DNA of 64,000 nt from Pleurotus ostreatus/Saccharomyces cerevisiae fusant (lineage: Eukaryota > Opisthokonta). The stretch spans positions 62,001 through 126,000 of the forward strand of contig JAMQCK010000001.1 in assembly GCA_024196135.1 (NCBI GenBank), given 5' to 3'. Position 1 is the first letter of the stretch; each line of letters begins with the position of its first letter. The position numbers and the translations under genes were made by a program. Below are positions 11,899-22,165 of this stretch, piece by piece. The notes below the pieces were generated by a model. That model ran no database searches, was not told the origin of the DNA, and saw nothing but the letters and a program-made list of their open reading frames with translations.

Positions 11899-11929
11899 GC
11901 TCCTTCACGGATGGCATCCGTGAAGGAGC
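11899..11929. repeat. Perfect 31-bp palindrome
   Basis: Arms GCTCCTTCACGGATG and CATCCGTGAAGGAGC are perfect reverse complements around a single G. It sits between the two tandem SDR genes, about 180 bp upstream of the first and 145 bp beyond the stop of the second. It could be a dimeric regulator site, a terminator hairpin or a transposon footprint. Confidence 0.9.
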
Positions 11930-12073
11930 GAAGAAATCATAGCGAAGCCCGCGATTGCGCGATGATTTGAGAGCAGCCAAGGAACCGAGGGGGTTATAGT
12001 GGAAACAGTGCGGAGGCAGCACGAATCAACAGTTCTCTATTGTGTCCTTCCCGACTCGGAGGCATGCCTTACT

Positions 12074-12897
12074 CTATATCATCTCCGCGCCCCCATTCGC
12101 CGAGATCGTCTGCCCGGTAACCCAGCGAGAGCTCTCCTCCGCGAGCCAGGCGACAATCTGTGCAATATCGTCCACCGTCCCGATACGATTCTGCATCGGC
12201 GTGCCCTGCTTCTGCGCCTCGATGACCTCCTCGGACAGCGTATCCAGCATATCGCTCTCCGTCGGCCCCGGCGCTACCGCGTTCACAGAATGGCCCGCCG
12301 CGCCGATCTCGACCGCCAGCGCACGCGTGAAGCCCTCGAGCGCCGCTTTGCTCGCGCAATACACGGTGTAGCCCGCCCAGCCCCTGCGCGCGCCGAGGGA
12401 CGAGACGTTGATGATGCGGCCCGGAGCGCGGAGGTGCGGGAGGACGGCGCGTGTCATGAGCAGCGCGCCGCGGACGTTGACGTCGAAGACGGCGGCGAAG
12501 TCGTCGGGGGTGACGTCCGTGAGGGGCCGGTGCTGCTCGACTCCGGCGTTGTTGACGAGGATGTCGATGGTGGAAGTAGAGAAGGCGGCAAGAGTGGCGT
12601 CGAGGATGATGGCAGGCGATTCGGGCAGACGAAGGTCGGCGCGCACGGATGCAGCGGCGGATCCGTTGTTCAGGGATGCGATGCGTTCGACAAGAGCGTC
12701 GGCGCGAGCCTGGCTGGAGGCGGAGGTGAAGGTCACCATGACCTTTTGTAGCATCTATTCAGCTTCTCTATACCAGAGTGAGAGATTGGTCTGACCTTGG
12801 CGCCTCGCTTTGCGAGCTCGTAGGCAATGCCCTCGCCCAGTCCTCTGGAAGCGCCAGTGACAATGGCTACTTTCCCTGAGAGGGTAAGGTTGGCCAT
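12074..12897 (-). CDS. Short-chain dehydrogenase/reductase, paralogue 2
   Basis: Exon 1 is 12897-12796 and exon 2 is 12742-12074 (again 669 nt), giving 256 residues. It begins MANLTLSGKVAIVTGASRG, so the glycine-rich NAD(P) motif is intact. NNAGVEQ, the catalytic Ser in NVSSLGARRG and YCASK follow. It is highly similar to the neighbouring paralogue downstream and to the copy at 29877, with which it shares the run SLNNGSAAASVRADLRLPES. The intron position is identical. The tandem arrangement implies local duplication. The substrate is unknown; the family includes 3-oxoacyl reductases and polyol or steroid dehydrogenases. Confidence 0.9.
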
Positions 12898-12977
12898 ATG
12901 ATGTTAGGTCGGCTGATTGAGTGTGCTTATAGAATGTGGTGCTCGCCTGAGACTGGCGAGCGACCTTCGCGCGCGCT

Positions 12978-12984
12978 CTTTATA
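12978..12984 (-). promoter_or_regulatory. TATA box of SDR paralogue 2
   Basis: Reads TATAAAG on the minus strand about 82 nt upstream of the start at 12897. Confidence 0.6.
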
Positions 12985-13317
12985 TTTGCTGTTAGCACTT
13001 ACTGAAGCAGAGCATTACTAACGCTTCCATGAAGATGAGGGAAGCCTGACTATTCCTGCACTCAGCGACCCAGAATATCTTGGTCGTGCTTGGTTATAAC
13101 CGTATACTGGAGACGGGAGCTAAGTCGCCGATTGTGTCGGGGAATGACATTTCTTTCCCAGTGGGGGCCGCGCCGCCGAAGAACGTTGTACACATGGGAA
13201 ATACTAGGAGATTATAACCAGCCAGAAGGCCACGCAGAAGTTCCGAGAAGCTCTGAGACCAACAACAGCAGCATCGCCACGGCGCGACGACCATGAGGAC
13301 CAGGTTCAAGCAGAGGC

Positions 13318-13345
13318 GTCACGGTTTGTCACAATAGACCGTGAC
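13318..13345. repeat. Inverted repeat GTCACGGT / ACCGTGAC
   Basis: Perfect 8-bp arms at 13318-13325 and 13338-13345 with a 12-bp spacer. It is immediately followed by the TATA-containing inverted repeat at 13371-13392. Confidence 0.7.
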
Positions 13346-13370
13346 CTTTTCTCGCGGCCCGCTGATCCGC

Positions 13371-13392
13371 GTGAGCGTATATAAGCGCTCAC
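13371..13392 (+). promoter_or_regulatory. TATA box enclosed by an inverted repeat
   Basis: GTGAGCG and CGCTCAC (7-bp arms) flank TATATAAG. It looks like a core promoter pointing into the repeat array that begins about 40 bp downstream, although no recognisable gene follows on the + strand. Confidence 0.5.
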
Positions 13393-13427
13393 ACCTTGCC
13401 ACAAACCATCTTCGCCGGATACAAGTC

Positions 13428-13912
13428 CAACTGGCTACCACGGGACGCGGCATCGGATGAGTTCTCTCGGGGTAGGCGCCTGCGGTTTCCTCCTCATGTG
13501 GCGGGGCTGGGGGCGCTCTATCGTAGATTAAGAGCCAGACGCGCGGTGTATACTGGGTGGTAGTCGGGTCGCCACCACCGCCGTTGCCAGGATCGTCGGC
13601 TAGATAATCCGGTCAGCGGCGGCGAGACCTGACAACGTTTGGGCCCACCAAGGCGTACGAATGGCTTGGTAACTCTCCCAGTCGTATGTCGTGGTGGGTG
13701 GACTTGTGTCCATCGCAAGCGCTTGTGCAAGTGCCGTCGATGCTGCTTGCCTGTTCCACCGCTTCGGCGGTGGCAACAGCAGTAGTGGAGGTGCCGCACT
13801 CGTGCTTGCAGCTACAGTCGTGTACGGCCAGTGATGTTGCCCGCCTCGTGGAGAGCGGCAGAGGCGGCGCATGATTTGTGGCATCGGCGAAGGATCGTCG
13901 TCATCGGACATG
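13428..13912. repeat. Repeat array unit 1
   Basis: First of three diverged direct repeats. It starts near CCAACTGGCTACCA and carries the landmarks GGTAGTCGGGTCGC (13558), GGCGAGACCTGAC, GAATGGCTTGGTAACTCTCC, TATGTCGTGGTGGGTGG and GGAGGTGCCGC. It lacks the terminal segment with the hairpin seen in units 2 and 3. The minus strand has an open frame (13911-13600), described separately as a candidate. Confidence 0.85.
13600..13911 (-). CDS. Candidate orphan ORF inside repeat unit 1
   Basis: A 103-codon frame starting MSDDDDPSPMPQIM. Its last third (DTSPPTTTY, ESYQAIR) is kept in the same frame in unit 2, where the two copies differ mostly without breaking the peptide. In unit 3 the same peptide is broken by a 4-nt length change. 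No known domain is seen. It may be the relic of a coding exon in the ancestral repeat or chance conservation of a non-coding repeat. Confidence 0.25.
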   Translation of the reverse strand: MSDDDDPSPMPQIMRRLCRSPRGGQHHWPYTTVAASTSAAPPLLLLPPPKRWNRQAASTALAQALAMDTSPPTTTYDWESYQAIRTPWWAQTLSGLAAADRII

Positions 13913-14569
13913 AGCTCAACTGGCTACCATGGGAATGCGTCGGATGGGCTCTCCTGCAGGCAGGCGTTGGTCGACTTCTACTCGGAGAGGTTGTGCCCCT
14001 TGCCGTTTTGACGCGAGGAAGACAGCTGCGCGACGTACACTATGTGGTAGTCGGGTCGCCACTGCCGTCGTTGCCTGGATCGTCGGATAGATGATTCAGC
14101 CAATAACGGCGAGACCTGACATCGCTCGGGCCCATCACGACTACGAATGGCTTGGTAACTCTCCCGGACGTATGTTGTGGTGGGTGGGCTCGTGTCCACC
14201 ACGAGCGCTTGCATGGTGCTGTTGATGCCATATCTTCGTTCTATCGCTTCGGCGGTAGAGCTAAGTAGGAATGGTGAAGGTGCCGCGGGAGCGCTCGCAG
14301 CCATAGTCGTGTGCTTTCAGTGATGCTACCCGTCTTATGGCGCGCGGCGGAGGCAGCACATGATATGTGGCGTCAGCGAAGGGCGAGTTGGTCCTTCAAG
14401 GAACGTCCTAGTAGTCGGGCTTTCTTCACGGAGGCCTACAAACGGATCGCCTTTTTGAGGGCCTCTCGTGCTTCACTGATATTGACGGCCAATGTTTGGA
14501 ACCCCTCCTCCTTCGGAGGAAATCTGAGGACTACTAACATCTGTTCTAGGTCGCCGTCATTGGACACCA
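13913..14569. repeat. Repeat array unit 2
   Basis: Matches unit 1 from TCAACTGGCTACCATGGGA onward, then adds about 170 bp. The added part includes GTCCTAGTAGTCGGGCTTTC, GATATTGACGGCCAA and the hairpin TCCTCC-TTC-GGAGGA (14506-14520), with CTAG 26 nt later. Its 3' half also matches the copy at 1-330. Landmark spacing from unit 1 is about 487 bp. Confidence 0.85.
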
Positions 14570-15195
14570 GCCCAACTGGCTACCATGGGACTTTGCGTCG
14601 GATGAGCTCTCCCGTTGGCAGGCGTCGATCCACTTCTACTCGAAGCGGTCGTACGCCTGGCCGAACAAACGGAGGAAGACAGCTGCGCGGCGTACACTAT
14701 GTGGTAGTCGGGTCGCTGCTGCCGTCGTTGCTTGGACCATCGGGTAGATGGTGTGGCCAACGGCGGCGAGACCTGACATCGTTCGGGCTCATCACGGCTA
14801 CGAATGGCTTGGCAATTCTCCCGGACGTATGTCGTGGTGGGTGGGTTTGTGTCCAGAGCGCTGTCGCGGTGCCGTTGATTCCACTCCTCTGTTCTGCTGC
14901 TTCGGCAGTTGAGCTTGGAGTGGTGGAGGTGCCGTGCTGGCGCTTATAGCCACAATTGTGTGCTGCCAGTGATGCTACCCGCCTTTCGGCGCGTGGTGGT
15001 ACATGGTGTGTGGCGTCGACGAAGGGCGGGTTACTTCTCAGGGGATTGTCCTAGTAGCTGGTCCTCTTGAAGGGAACCTGCGAGTGGATATGTCCCATAG
15101 AGGTTTCCCGCATTTCATCGATATTGACGGCCAATCTTTGGAACCGTTTCCTCCGTTGGAGGATGCTTGACAATCATCTATGTAATCTAGCTGGG
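14570..15195. repeat. Repeat array unit 3
   Basis: Repeats the landmarks of unit 2 about 656 bp further on: CCAACTGGCTACCATGGGA, GGCGTACACTATGTGGTAGT and GATATTGACGGCCAA. The hairpin is TCCTCC-GTT-GGAGGA (15149-15163), with CTAG 23 nt later. The hairpin stem is identical in units 2 and 3 while loop and flanks differ. Confidence 0.85.
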
Positions 15196-15423
15196 ATCAC
15201 TGTATAACATGAGATCGCAGTATAACAGTGCTCAGCTACTAGTCAGGATTGACGCAGGACCTCCCGAGCTGCATTCAATGGTCGAAATTGGGTCGATATC
15301 GGACGGAAGCGTCTTTTGTTCCAAAAGGGGAAGACGGCGGCCCGCACGATCCGTTCATAAAGTGACTTCACCTCTCCTTGACCCTAACTTCTTCGTGCTG
15401 CTGAAAGATTTTGACGGCACATC

Positions 15424-15717
15424 ATGTCTACGCTTACTATCAAGTATGATCTTAAGCCACCAGCAGGCGTTGATGCAGGCGCACTGCAAGCAGCCAATAC
15501 GACCACAGCGGCCATAGCGACTGATCCCAAAGATCAGAGCCAATACTACGCGGAGTTGCGTAAGGCGGTACTGCATGCGAAAGACACACTGGGAGAGGAG
15601 CTTACACAATGGAGAGATGCTGTGGGGAAGGCGGAGATCAACAAAGAGACGAAGAAGTCGCTGAAGGAAGATGATGAGGACGAAGACGATGACAGCGAGG
15701 GTGAGAGCCAGATATGA
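15424..15717 (+). CDS. GON7: GON7-like EKC/KEOPS complex subunit
   Basis: A single-exon gene of 97 residues. The start MSTLTIKYDLKPP, the central YYAELRKAVLHAKDTLGEEL and WRDAVGK, and the acidic C-terminus (DDEDEDDDSEGE) match the fungal Gon7 family. Gon7 is the small, partly disordered subunit that binds Pcc1/Kae1 in the EKC/KEOPS complex. That complex makes the universal t6A modification on tRNAs reading ANN codons and has reported links to telomeres and transcription. The length is near the usual 100-120 residues. It is the first gene after the repeat array, which ends about 230 bp upstream. The assignment is by motif memory. Confidence 0.75.
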   Translation: MSTLTIKYDLKPPAGVDAGALQAANTTTAAIATDPKDQSQYYAELRKAVLHAKDTLGEELTQWRDAVGKAEINKETKKSLKEDDEDEDDDSEGESQI

Positions 15718-16121
15718 ATGGGCGGGAACTGCAGACTGACGGGCATCCAGAAGTATGATATACGGGGAGAAGTGATACAAATGAAGCAGCACAGGCAGGA
15801 ATGTAAACACTGCGTTTAGCAAGTCGTCTGAACAGTCCATATCGCGAAGCACCCGCGGAAACAATCAAACTGGAATCGCTGCTTGTGTCCATGACGCTGG
15901 ACTTCCTGGTACAAATGCTCTTCGTGCCCAACATTCAAGTAGTCTACGGGGATCTGTTGTAGCCTTGTAGGTCGACACTCCTCGTCCACAGCTGGGGAGA
16001 TGATCGGAACGCAAGGTCCATTTATCGGCGGATCACTCGGGGATCACTCACCGGTAATGCAACAAGCGCCAAGCGTTCTGGCTCTTGCTTTCCTCCCCCA
16101 TACCTGACACCAAGCGTGCAA
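15718..16121. other. Intergenic between GON7-like gene and F-box gene
   Basis: No gene seen. Must contain the GON7 terminator and the F-box promoter. Confidence 0.5.
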
Positions 16122-17774
16122 ATGCCGTCCCCCCTACACATCCCAGAAATCTGCCTCGCGATATGCCAGGAGTGCCGCCAGCGCGACCTCTGTAGGCTGG
16201 CCTTGGTCTCGAAATACTGGAACGCGATCGCGAACGTACTCCTATGGGAGAGCATACCGGGCGTTGTGTGCTTGCTACGCCTCATGCCGCAAGATGTCTG
16301 GGAGATACTCGACCAGAAGCCACCGGGGGTGTACTTCCTGCAGTATCGGCGTGTCTTTGTGCGTACCCATCGCGTTACCTGAGGCGCTCGCTGATCTCCT
16401 CTGCAGAAATTTCGCCGTCCCCTGACACCAGAAGACTGGCATCCGGTCCTCGAACGCGCAAGCTATGTACGCGTACTGGACCAGACGGCCCTCGGCCGAC
16501 GAAGAGTGTCGTACTTCCACGACGTGATCGACGCCATCGCGGCATGTCCCCCTGGCCAGAGGCTCTGCCCGGAGTTGCGCAAGCTGGACATGCGCCTGAG
16601 CGCATTCTTCTCCCGGACCAGCCAGATCTCAGACATCATTCTCACCCCCACCCTCACCTCCCTCACTATCACACTCGATGCGGACTGCACGGTTCCGCAG
16701 GACTGCTCCCTGTTCGCGGCGTCATGTCCGAACCTGCGCACGCTGGTCATCCGGGAGCACGGCAATACACAGTATACGGAGGCCGTCATGACCGCGTTTC
16801 ACCTCCATCCACACCTCGAGCACGTCTCGCTGCACACATATAGCCCTTCGACCGCGCTCGGCGTCGTCGCGCACCTCTCCTCGCTTACCAAGCTCGGGCT
16901 GCAGTCCCTCTCCCGACCCCCCTCCGAGCTCAATATCGCGCACCACACTGGCCTCTTTACCTCCCTCACCAGCCTCTTTCTCGAGGCATGCGCATCCGGC
17001 ACCGTCTGCGCGATGATGCGCGCATGGCAGTGGCGACCCATTGAGTCGCTCGAGCTCGAGGCCGTGCCCTACAAGACCCCGGACGACCTCCGGCACATCA
17101 TGCAGCACATCCACGATCACTGCGAGCCTAGCGCGCTGCAGAAGCTCGTCATCACCACGCACAACCCGTTCGAGATCGCCGGTGCGCGCCCGGTGCTACT
17201 ACGTGACTTTGACCCGCTGCCTGTGCTGCCGAATCTCGCGCATGTCGATATCTCTGTCCCGTTTGTCGACATGCTCACGGACAGTGATTGGGCACAGATC
17301 GTACCGCGAATGCCTGCCTTGGAGGTGTTTATACTTCGTCCTGACGAGGACGGCACGGGCTTTCACGACGAGGAAGCGCGGACATCGACACTGGAACCGC
17401 TGTTGTACTTCGCTCGGGGGTGTCGACAGCTACGAGAGCTCAGCATACCTCTAGGAAGGGTCCTCGTCCCCCCGAACTTCAGCGCGGAGCGGGAACCGCC
17501 TCAAACTGCCCTTACCTCCCTTGATATTCAGTGGGCAACAGCGGCGAATGATATCGACGCTATTGTAGCTTTCCTCGGCGCGGTCTTCCCGTCGCTGCAC
17601 AAACTGGAGACATCTTGCTGCTGGACGCGGCATGACGCTTTGGACGAGGATTATGGGGAGCCGTGGTCAAGCTTGAAGAAGGCCTTCAGCGACGATTGGC
17701 GGCGGAGGAATCCCAAAGTTCGCTCTTCGAGACGAGATATAGGAAACATAGAGGACTCGATAATGGAAATATAA
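16122..17774 (+). CDS. F-box protein with degenerate leucine-rich repeats
   Basis: Exons 16122-16358 and 16407-17774 give 534 residues. The N-terminal MPSPLHIPEICLAIC and CRLALVSKYWNAIA form a typical F-box that would bind Skp1 in an SCF ubiquitin ligase. The rest is a series of Leu-rich segments (LRKLDMRLSAFF, LTSLTITLDADC, LRTLVIREHG, LTKLGLQSLS) like the irregular LRR fold of the very large Agaricomycete F-box family. The substrate is unknown. The intron is short with GTGCGT and CTGCAG ends. An in-frame ATG two codons upstream is possible. Confidence 0.85.
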
Positions 17775-18118
17775 TCCGACAGTCCGGTTGCTAAGAGGAC
17801 ATTTCAGCGACTGTAATCTACGATAGATATCTGCGCCCGGCGTGGGCAAGTCCATAATGTTGCATATGTACATAGTCCATGCAACCATGCTCATATAAAC
17901 AAGTACGATATCTTTTTCAGGTCTGGAAGTAAACCCAGCAAGTATTGATACCTAGCAAGTTGTTTTGGCCTCATTGCAGGGATGAAGGATGAAGGAGGAA
18001 GCAAGGGAGGAAGGCTTGAAGATCTCGAAGTCGAACATGTCACATGACTATGTGTGACTGTGACGATCGCGTCGCGCTTGCTTCGCGCCTCCCCTTACGT
18101 CTCCCCCTCATCACGGCC
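17775..18118. other. Intergenic between F-box gene and Nup57
   Basis: No gene seen; purine-rich on the + strand near 17985-18030. Confidence 0.5.
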
Positions 18119-19988
18119 ATGTCTCTGTTCGGGCAACCCAGCACGAGCACTCAGCCCGCGGGCGGCGGCCTCTTTGGTTCTACGAACACCAATGCGCAGC
18201 CCTCTGGCGGTCTATTTGGCTCCACGAACACGAACACGCAACCTTCTGGTGGCGGCCTCTTCGGTGCATCAAACAATAACACGACCCAGCCCGCGTCCGG
18301 GGGACTCTTCGGGAACACGCAGAACCAGACGCAGAACACGACAGGAGGCGGTGGTCTCTTCGGCGCGTCGAACACGAACACCACGAGCAGTAACCCGTTA
18401 TTTGGCGGCAAGCCTGCGGGTAGCATCTTCGGGAACAACAGCACGACCACAGGATCGACGGGTGGGGGCGGGCTGTTTGGATCGACGAACAACAACAATC
18501 AGCAGCAGAACCAGGGCAACTCTCTCTTCGGCGGCGGCACGAACACGAACAATGCCGGGACTGGTACTGGTGGAGGGCTTTTTGGGAGCACGACGAACAC
18601 GAACTCGCAGCCCGCGCAGGGGGGAGGGCTGTTCGGGAATACGAATACGAATAACAACCAGCAGCAAGGGTCTGGCGGTGGGCTCTTTGGGAGCACGACG
18701 GCGAACACGAACACGGGCGGCGGTCTGTTTGGCAGCAAGCCAGGAGGGCTCTTTGGTTCAACGACGAACCAACAAGCTGGGTCGAGCACGGGTACGGGAT
18801 CCCTCTTTGGAGGAGGCCTGACACAGGTGCGCTTCCTCACATGTGTTCATTCAGGACTTGTCCTGATGTCCTCCAGCAGCCCAGCGGCGGTCTGTTTGGC
18901 CAGTCGACGAACACCAACCCACTGTTTGGTGGACAATCCACCAATACCAACTCCCTCTTCGGTGCCACACAGCATCAAAACCAACCCGCCCCCGCGCAGA
19001 GCCTCCTTATGTCTCGCGCCACCCAGGCGCAGACACCTCCCGCAAACGACCCTCAATCACAGTTCCTCCGCCTACAGACTCGTATGGAGGAGATCTACAA
19101 CGCCTGGAACCCGCAGAGCCCACAATGCCGCTTCCAGCATTACTTCTACAACCTGGTCATGCCTGAGCAGGTAGCGATGTACGGTCGGCCAGCAAATGCG
19201 ACGAACGAGGCGGCTTGGCAAGAGGCCGTAAGGAGAAATCCTGACCCATCTCGGTATGCTTTGCAGTTTGTGTCTCTGATATTCTGTTTGCTAATGTACA
19301 CCTTAGTCTTGTCCCTGTACCCGCGAACGGTTTCGGCGACCTCCGTGCCCGCGTTGAGGGCCAAACAAAACACGCCGCCGAGCACCAGGAGAAGATCAAA
19401 GACCTCCAATCCCGCATCGCCAAACTCCGACACGCTCACGAGCTCGAAAACCACACCAAGCTGCAGCGCGCCGCCGCGACGCAGATGCAGGTCACGCACC
19501 GGCTGCTCAAGTTCGTCGCGCGTTTGTATCTCCTCATCCCATCGGTACGGCAGAGCACGCTGCTGCCGGAGGAGGAGCAGTTGCGGGCGGCGCTGGAGGA
19601 GATTGAGGAGGATCTGGCGCATGGGCAGGGTGGGGGGCGGATGCGGGCGAAGTTGAATGAGCTGTGGGCGTTGGTGGGTGTGTTGAGCGCGGCGAAGGAG
19701 CGGCAGGTGTCGGGCGCGGGCGAGTGGGCGGTGGTGGATGAGGAGGGGTTGGCCAGGATTGGACAGGTATGTGTTTTTAAAGTGTTGACACTTTGCGCAG
19801 GTACTAATGAACCTCAGATCCTCGCAGACCAACAGTCTGGCCTGGCTCATCTGACGAAGGTTCTGAAGAAATCGCAGCGGGATATCGCAGTGATCTTAGG
19901 CCAACGACCGACGGACCTCGACGACGTGGACGGCGACGAGTTGTGGGGCTCGGCAGCTGGTGCTCTGCGCGCCAGCACCTTACGATAG
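18119..19988 (+). CDS. NUP57: Nucleoporin Nup57/Nup54
   Basis: Exons 18119-18826, 18877-19253, 19307-19766 and 19818-19988 give 571 residues. The first about 280 residues are FG repeats, mostly GGLFGSTNTN-type GLFG units separated by Asn/Thr/Gln-rich spacers, which make the permeability barrier of the pore. The C-terminal half is the structured Nup54 domain: YNAWNPQSPQCRFQHYFYN, RLVPVPANGFGDL, then coiled coil and a final helix pair (LADQQSGLAHLTKVLKK). This part assembles with Nsp1/Nup62 and Nup49/Nup58 in the central channel. A GLFG N-terminus plus the alpha/beta insert fits fungal Nup57. All introns keep phase. Confidence 0.92.
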
Positions 19989-20172
19989 ACATGTGCATTG
20001 ACTGTACGTCGACAAGGCTGACTCCTTTGTACTGCTCTGCATTGCGCGCAGTTGTAATGATTTATACCACGGAGCACTCGACGATCTTTCACGACATTCC
20101 ATTCACTGTCGCTTGTACGAAAACCAATCAAGCCAACGAAGACAGGCATACAAGACCAGCCCCAGCCCACTC

Positions 20173-21289
20173 TCAGAATTGTAGCCCGGGGTACACGTCG
20201 CCACCGGGTGGGATGTACGCCTGCTTTCTGTCAGTTCTCAATCTCGATTTGCCCGCGCGAACGCTGCTCACCTCGTTTGCCGCATCTCCCTGGTATGGGT
20301 TGAAGTGAATGCCCGGGTCCTCGGCCTGGTCAATCTGGGTCAGCTGTGTGCTCCTGCTGACGAGGAAAGTGCTCACCGAGTACGCCCCAGGGAAGCTCAA
20401 GCCGGAGGGTGTCAACGATCCGCCACCAGTGACGGTGAGCTGGACGCAGACGGGGTAGAATTGGGCACCGCCGACGTTGGTCGCGCCGTGCAGGGCTGTA
20501 ACAATACGTGAGCTCCCTTTCAGCGGAAAAGAAATCGTTGAGACAAACCTAGATTCTCATGGCGAAGCAGCTATACGTTGATTCAGCTGACAGCGCGGTC
20601 CCGCTATACGACAGACTCACATAGGCGCCCGGCTGGATGTTCTTCGGAATGTGCACGTCGTACGTGAAGTTGTTGGTCGTTGCGAGAACGTCGCTGGCCC
20701 ACACGCCGTTCTCGAAGGCGTCCTGTTGGATCTACAGCCACGCAGTGAGCTTTCTCTCACCGTCTCAGGGCGACAGACACTACCTTAAACCACGGGCTCC
20801 CGGTGTCGCCCTTGTACGGGGAGCAGTCGTCGGTCGCGCATTTAGCCATATAGTTCAAGATGGGGCCATAGTGCCCTGTCTGTCGAACGCCGCGTCGTTA
20901 GGCATGATCATGGCATATGGCGAAGAGAACCTACCGGCCAGGTGTTCCACATCATGGAGACCGTCCCGCCTGCCTCGACCTCGGCCTGGATGGGGCCGGG
21001 AGGTAAGTGGGAGTTGCCGATGCTACAGGTGATGTCCCCGGAGGTGGGATCCGCGATGAAGCCCTGCATTGGGGGTTTTGTTAGAGGACTACTGACACCA
21101 AGAGGAGTGACGTACACTATCCGGCTTGGTCGCGCGCACGACGCGGAGAGGCTGTGGCGTGGTGTAGGGGTCCGACTGTACGTCCCAACCAGGGATGAGC
21201 TCGCCGTTGATCTTGATGAATGGCACATAGCCGTGCGCGGTGGCATAGCCGACGAGCGAGAAGAGAGCAGAGGGGGCCAAGACACGCAT
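20173..21289 (-). CDS. AA9 lytic polysaccharide monooxygenase, no CBM
   Basis: About seven exons. The signal peptide MRVLAPSALFSLVGYATA is followed directly by HGYV, so mature His1 of the copper histidine brace is in place. The second brace His lies in TGHYGPIL, and the axial Tyr region is GGAQFYPVCVQL. RHENLALHGA matches the conserved RHExIALH segment. Cys in DITCSIG, KCATDDC and YPVC can form the usual disulfides. The protein ends PPGGDVYPGLQF with no cellulose-binding module. AA9 enzymes oxidatively cut cellulose or xyloglucan outside the cell. Two C-terminal introns are in frame, so an unspliced reading would still be open. It is transcribed away from eL27, with about 880 bp between the starts. 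Confidence 0.92.
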
Positions 21290-22165
21290 AGTGTTGGGGC
21301 GGCAGAGACGGTGGTTCGCGCATGGCAGAGCGAGGGAAGCTGGTTATATACGGCGAGCCGCATCGAAAAGGTACGTTCAAGCTGGGCAGGTGCATCGTCT
21401 CTTGCGGTGACGACGTCGCGAAGGAGGAGAAGGCCTATGTGTACCTGGGCATAGTCTGTTCACGTCAATCGGACAGAGGTTCTCGAGGTCATCTGCGCGA
21501 AGACGATGAAGGAGATGGACGGGAAAGTCATGCGTGATCTTGCCTATCGAGCGTACGGAACATGCGGGGTGGCTAATGTTCGGACGGAGTGTGGCATATA
21601 GCGGAACAGGTCGACGTCTTTCCGCCTATGAAAGAGAGGCGCGTGTATGGGGCATCACTTCGTAGCGTTTGACTTCGCGAAGATTTGCCGTGCGTTGTAT
21701 GAGAGCGAAGAAAAGGAGAAATTTGAGGCACCTAGGCTATCTTGCGCGAAACTTGGCTTATCTGAGGTGGCGACGTCAGTTTCTCAAAGGCTTCAATCGC
21801 AAAAGGTCTTTGGACAGCTTCTGACTTGACACGAGCAGGGATAATTCAAAGAAACAAATGTGAGCTCCGGCGATGGTATATAGCGGGCGAGTAGGACTTC
21901 GAAGTGGAACAAATTCTCCAAATAGGTAAGCGTAGAGACAGGAGAAGCGAGAGAAAAAAGGAATGCAGCACCTCCTGAATACACGTGCGGAAAGAGCCAT
22001 GAATGTCACGCGACAAGTTGAACTTGACGCCTCACATCACGTGTTGACTCTGCCTCGTGATCGACTATACAGCACCACTCCGGCGTTTCCCGACAAGCGC
22101 CACTTGCGCCTACCGCTGTGATCAACGACCGTATATCGTCAAGCCCGCCGCCGCCCGCCCTCAAG
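21290..22165. promoter_or_regulatory. Divergent region between LPMO and eL27
   Basis: About 880 bp between an extracellular enzyme gene and a ribosomal protein gene pointing apart. No clear TATA box was picked out for the ribosomal gene; a TATATA run at 21876-21882 lies far from both starts. Confidence 0.45.

Noticed and set aside
10888..12897. Biosynthetic gene cluster built around the SDR pair
   Set aside because: Neighbours are a permease, a repeat array and housekeeping genes; no PKS, NRPS or terpene synthase is present.
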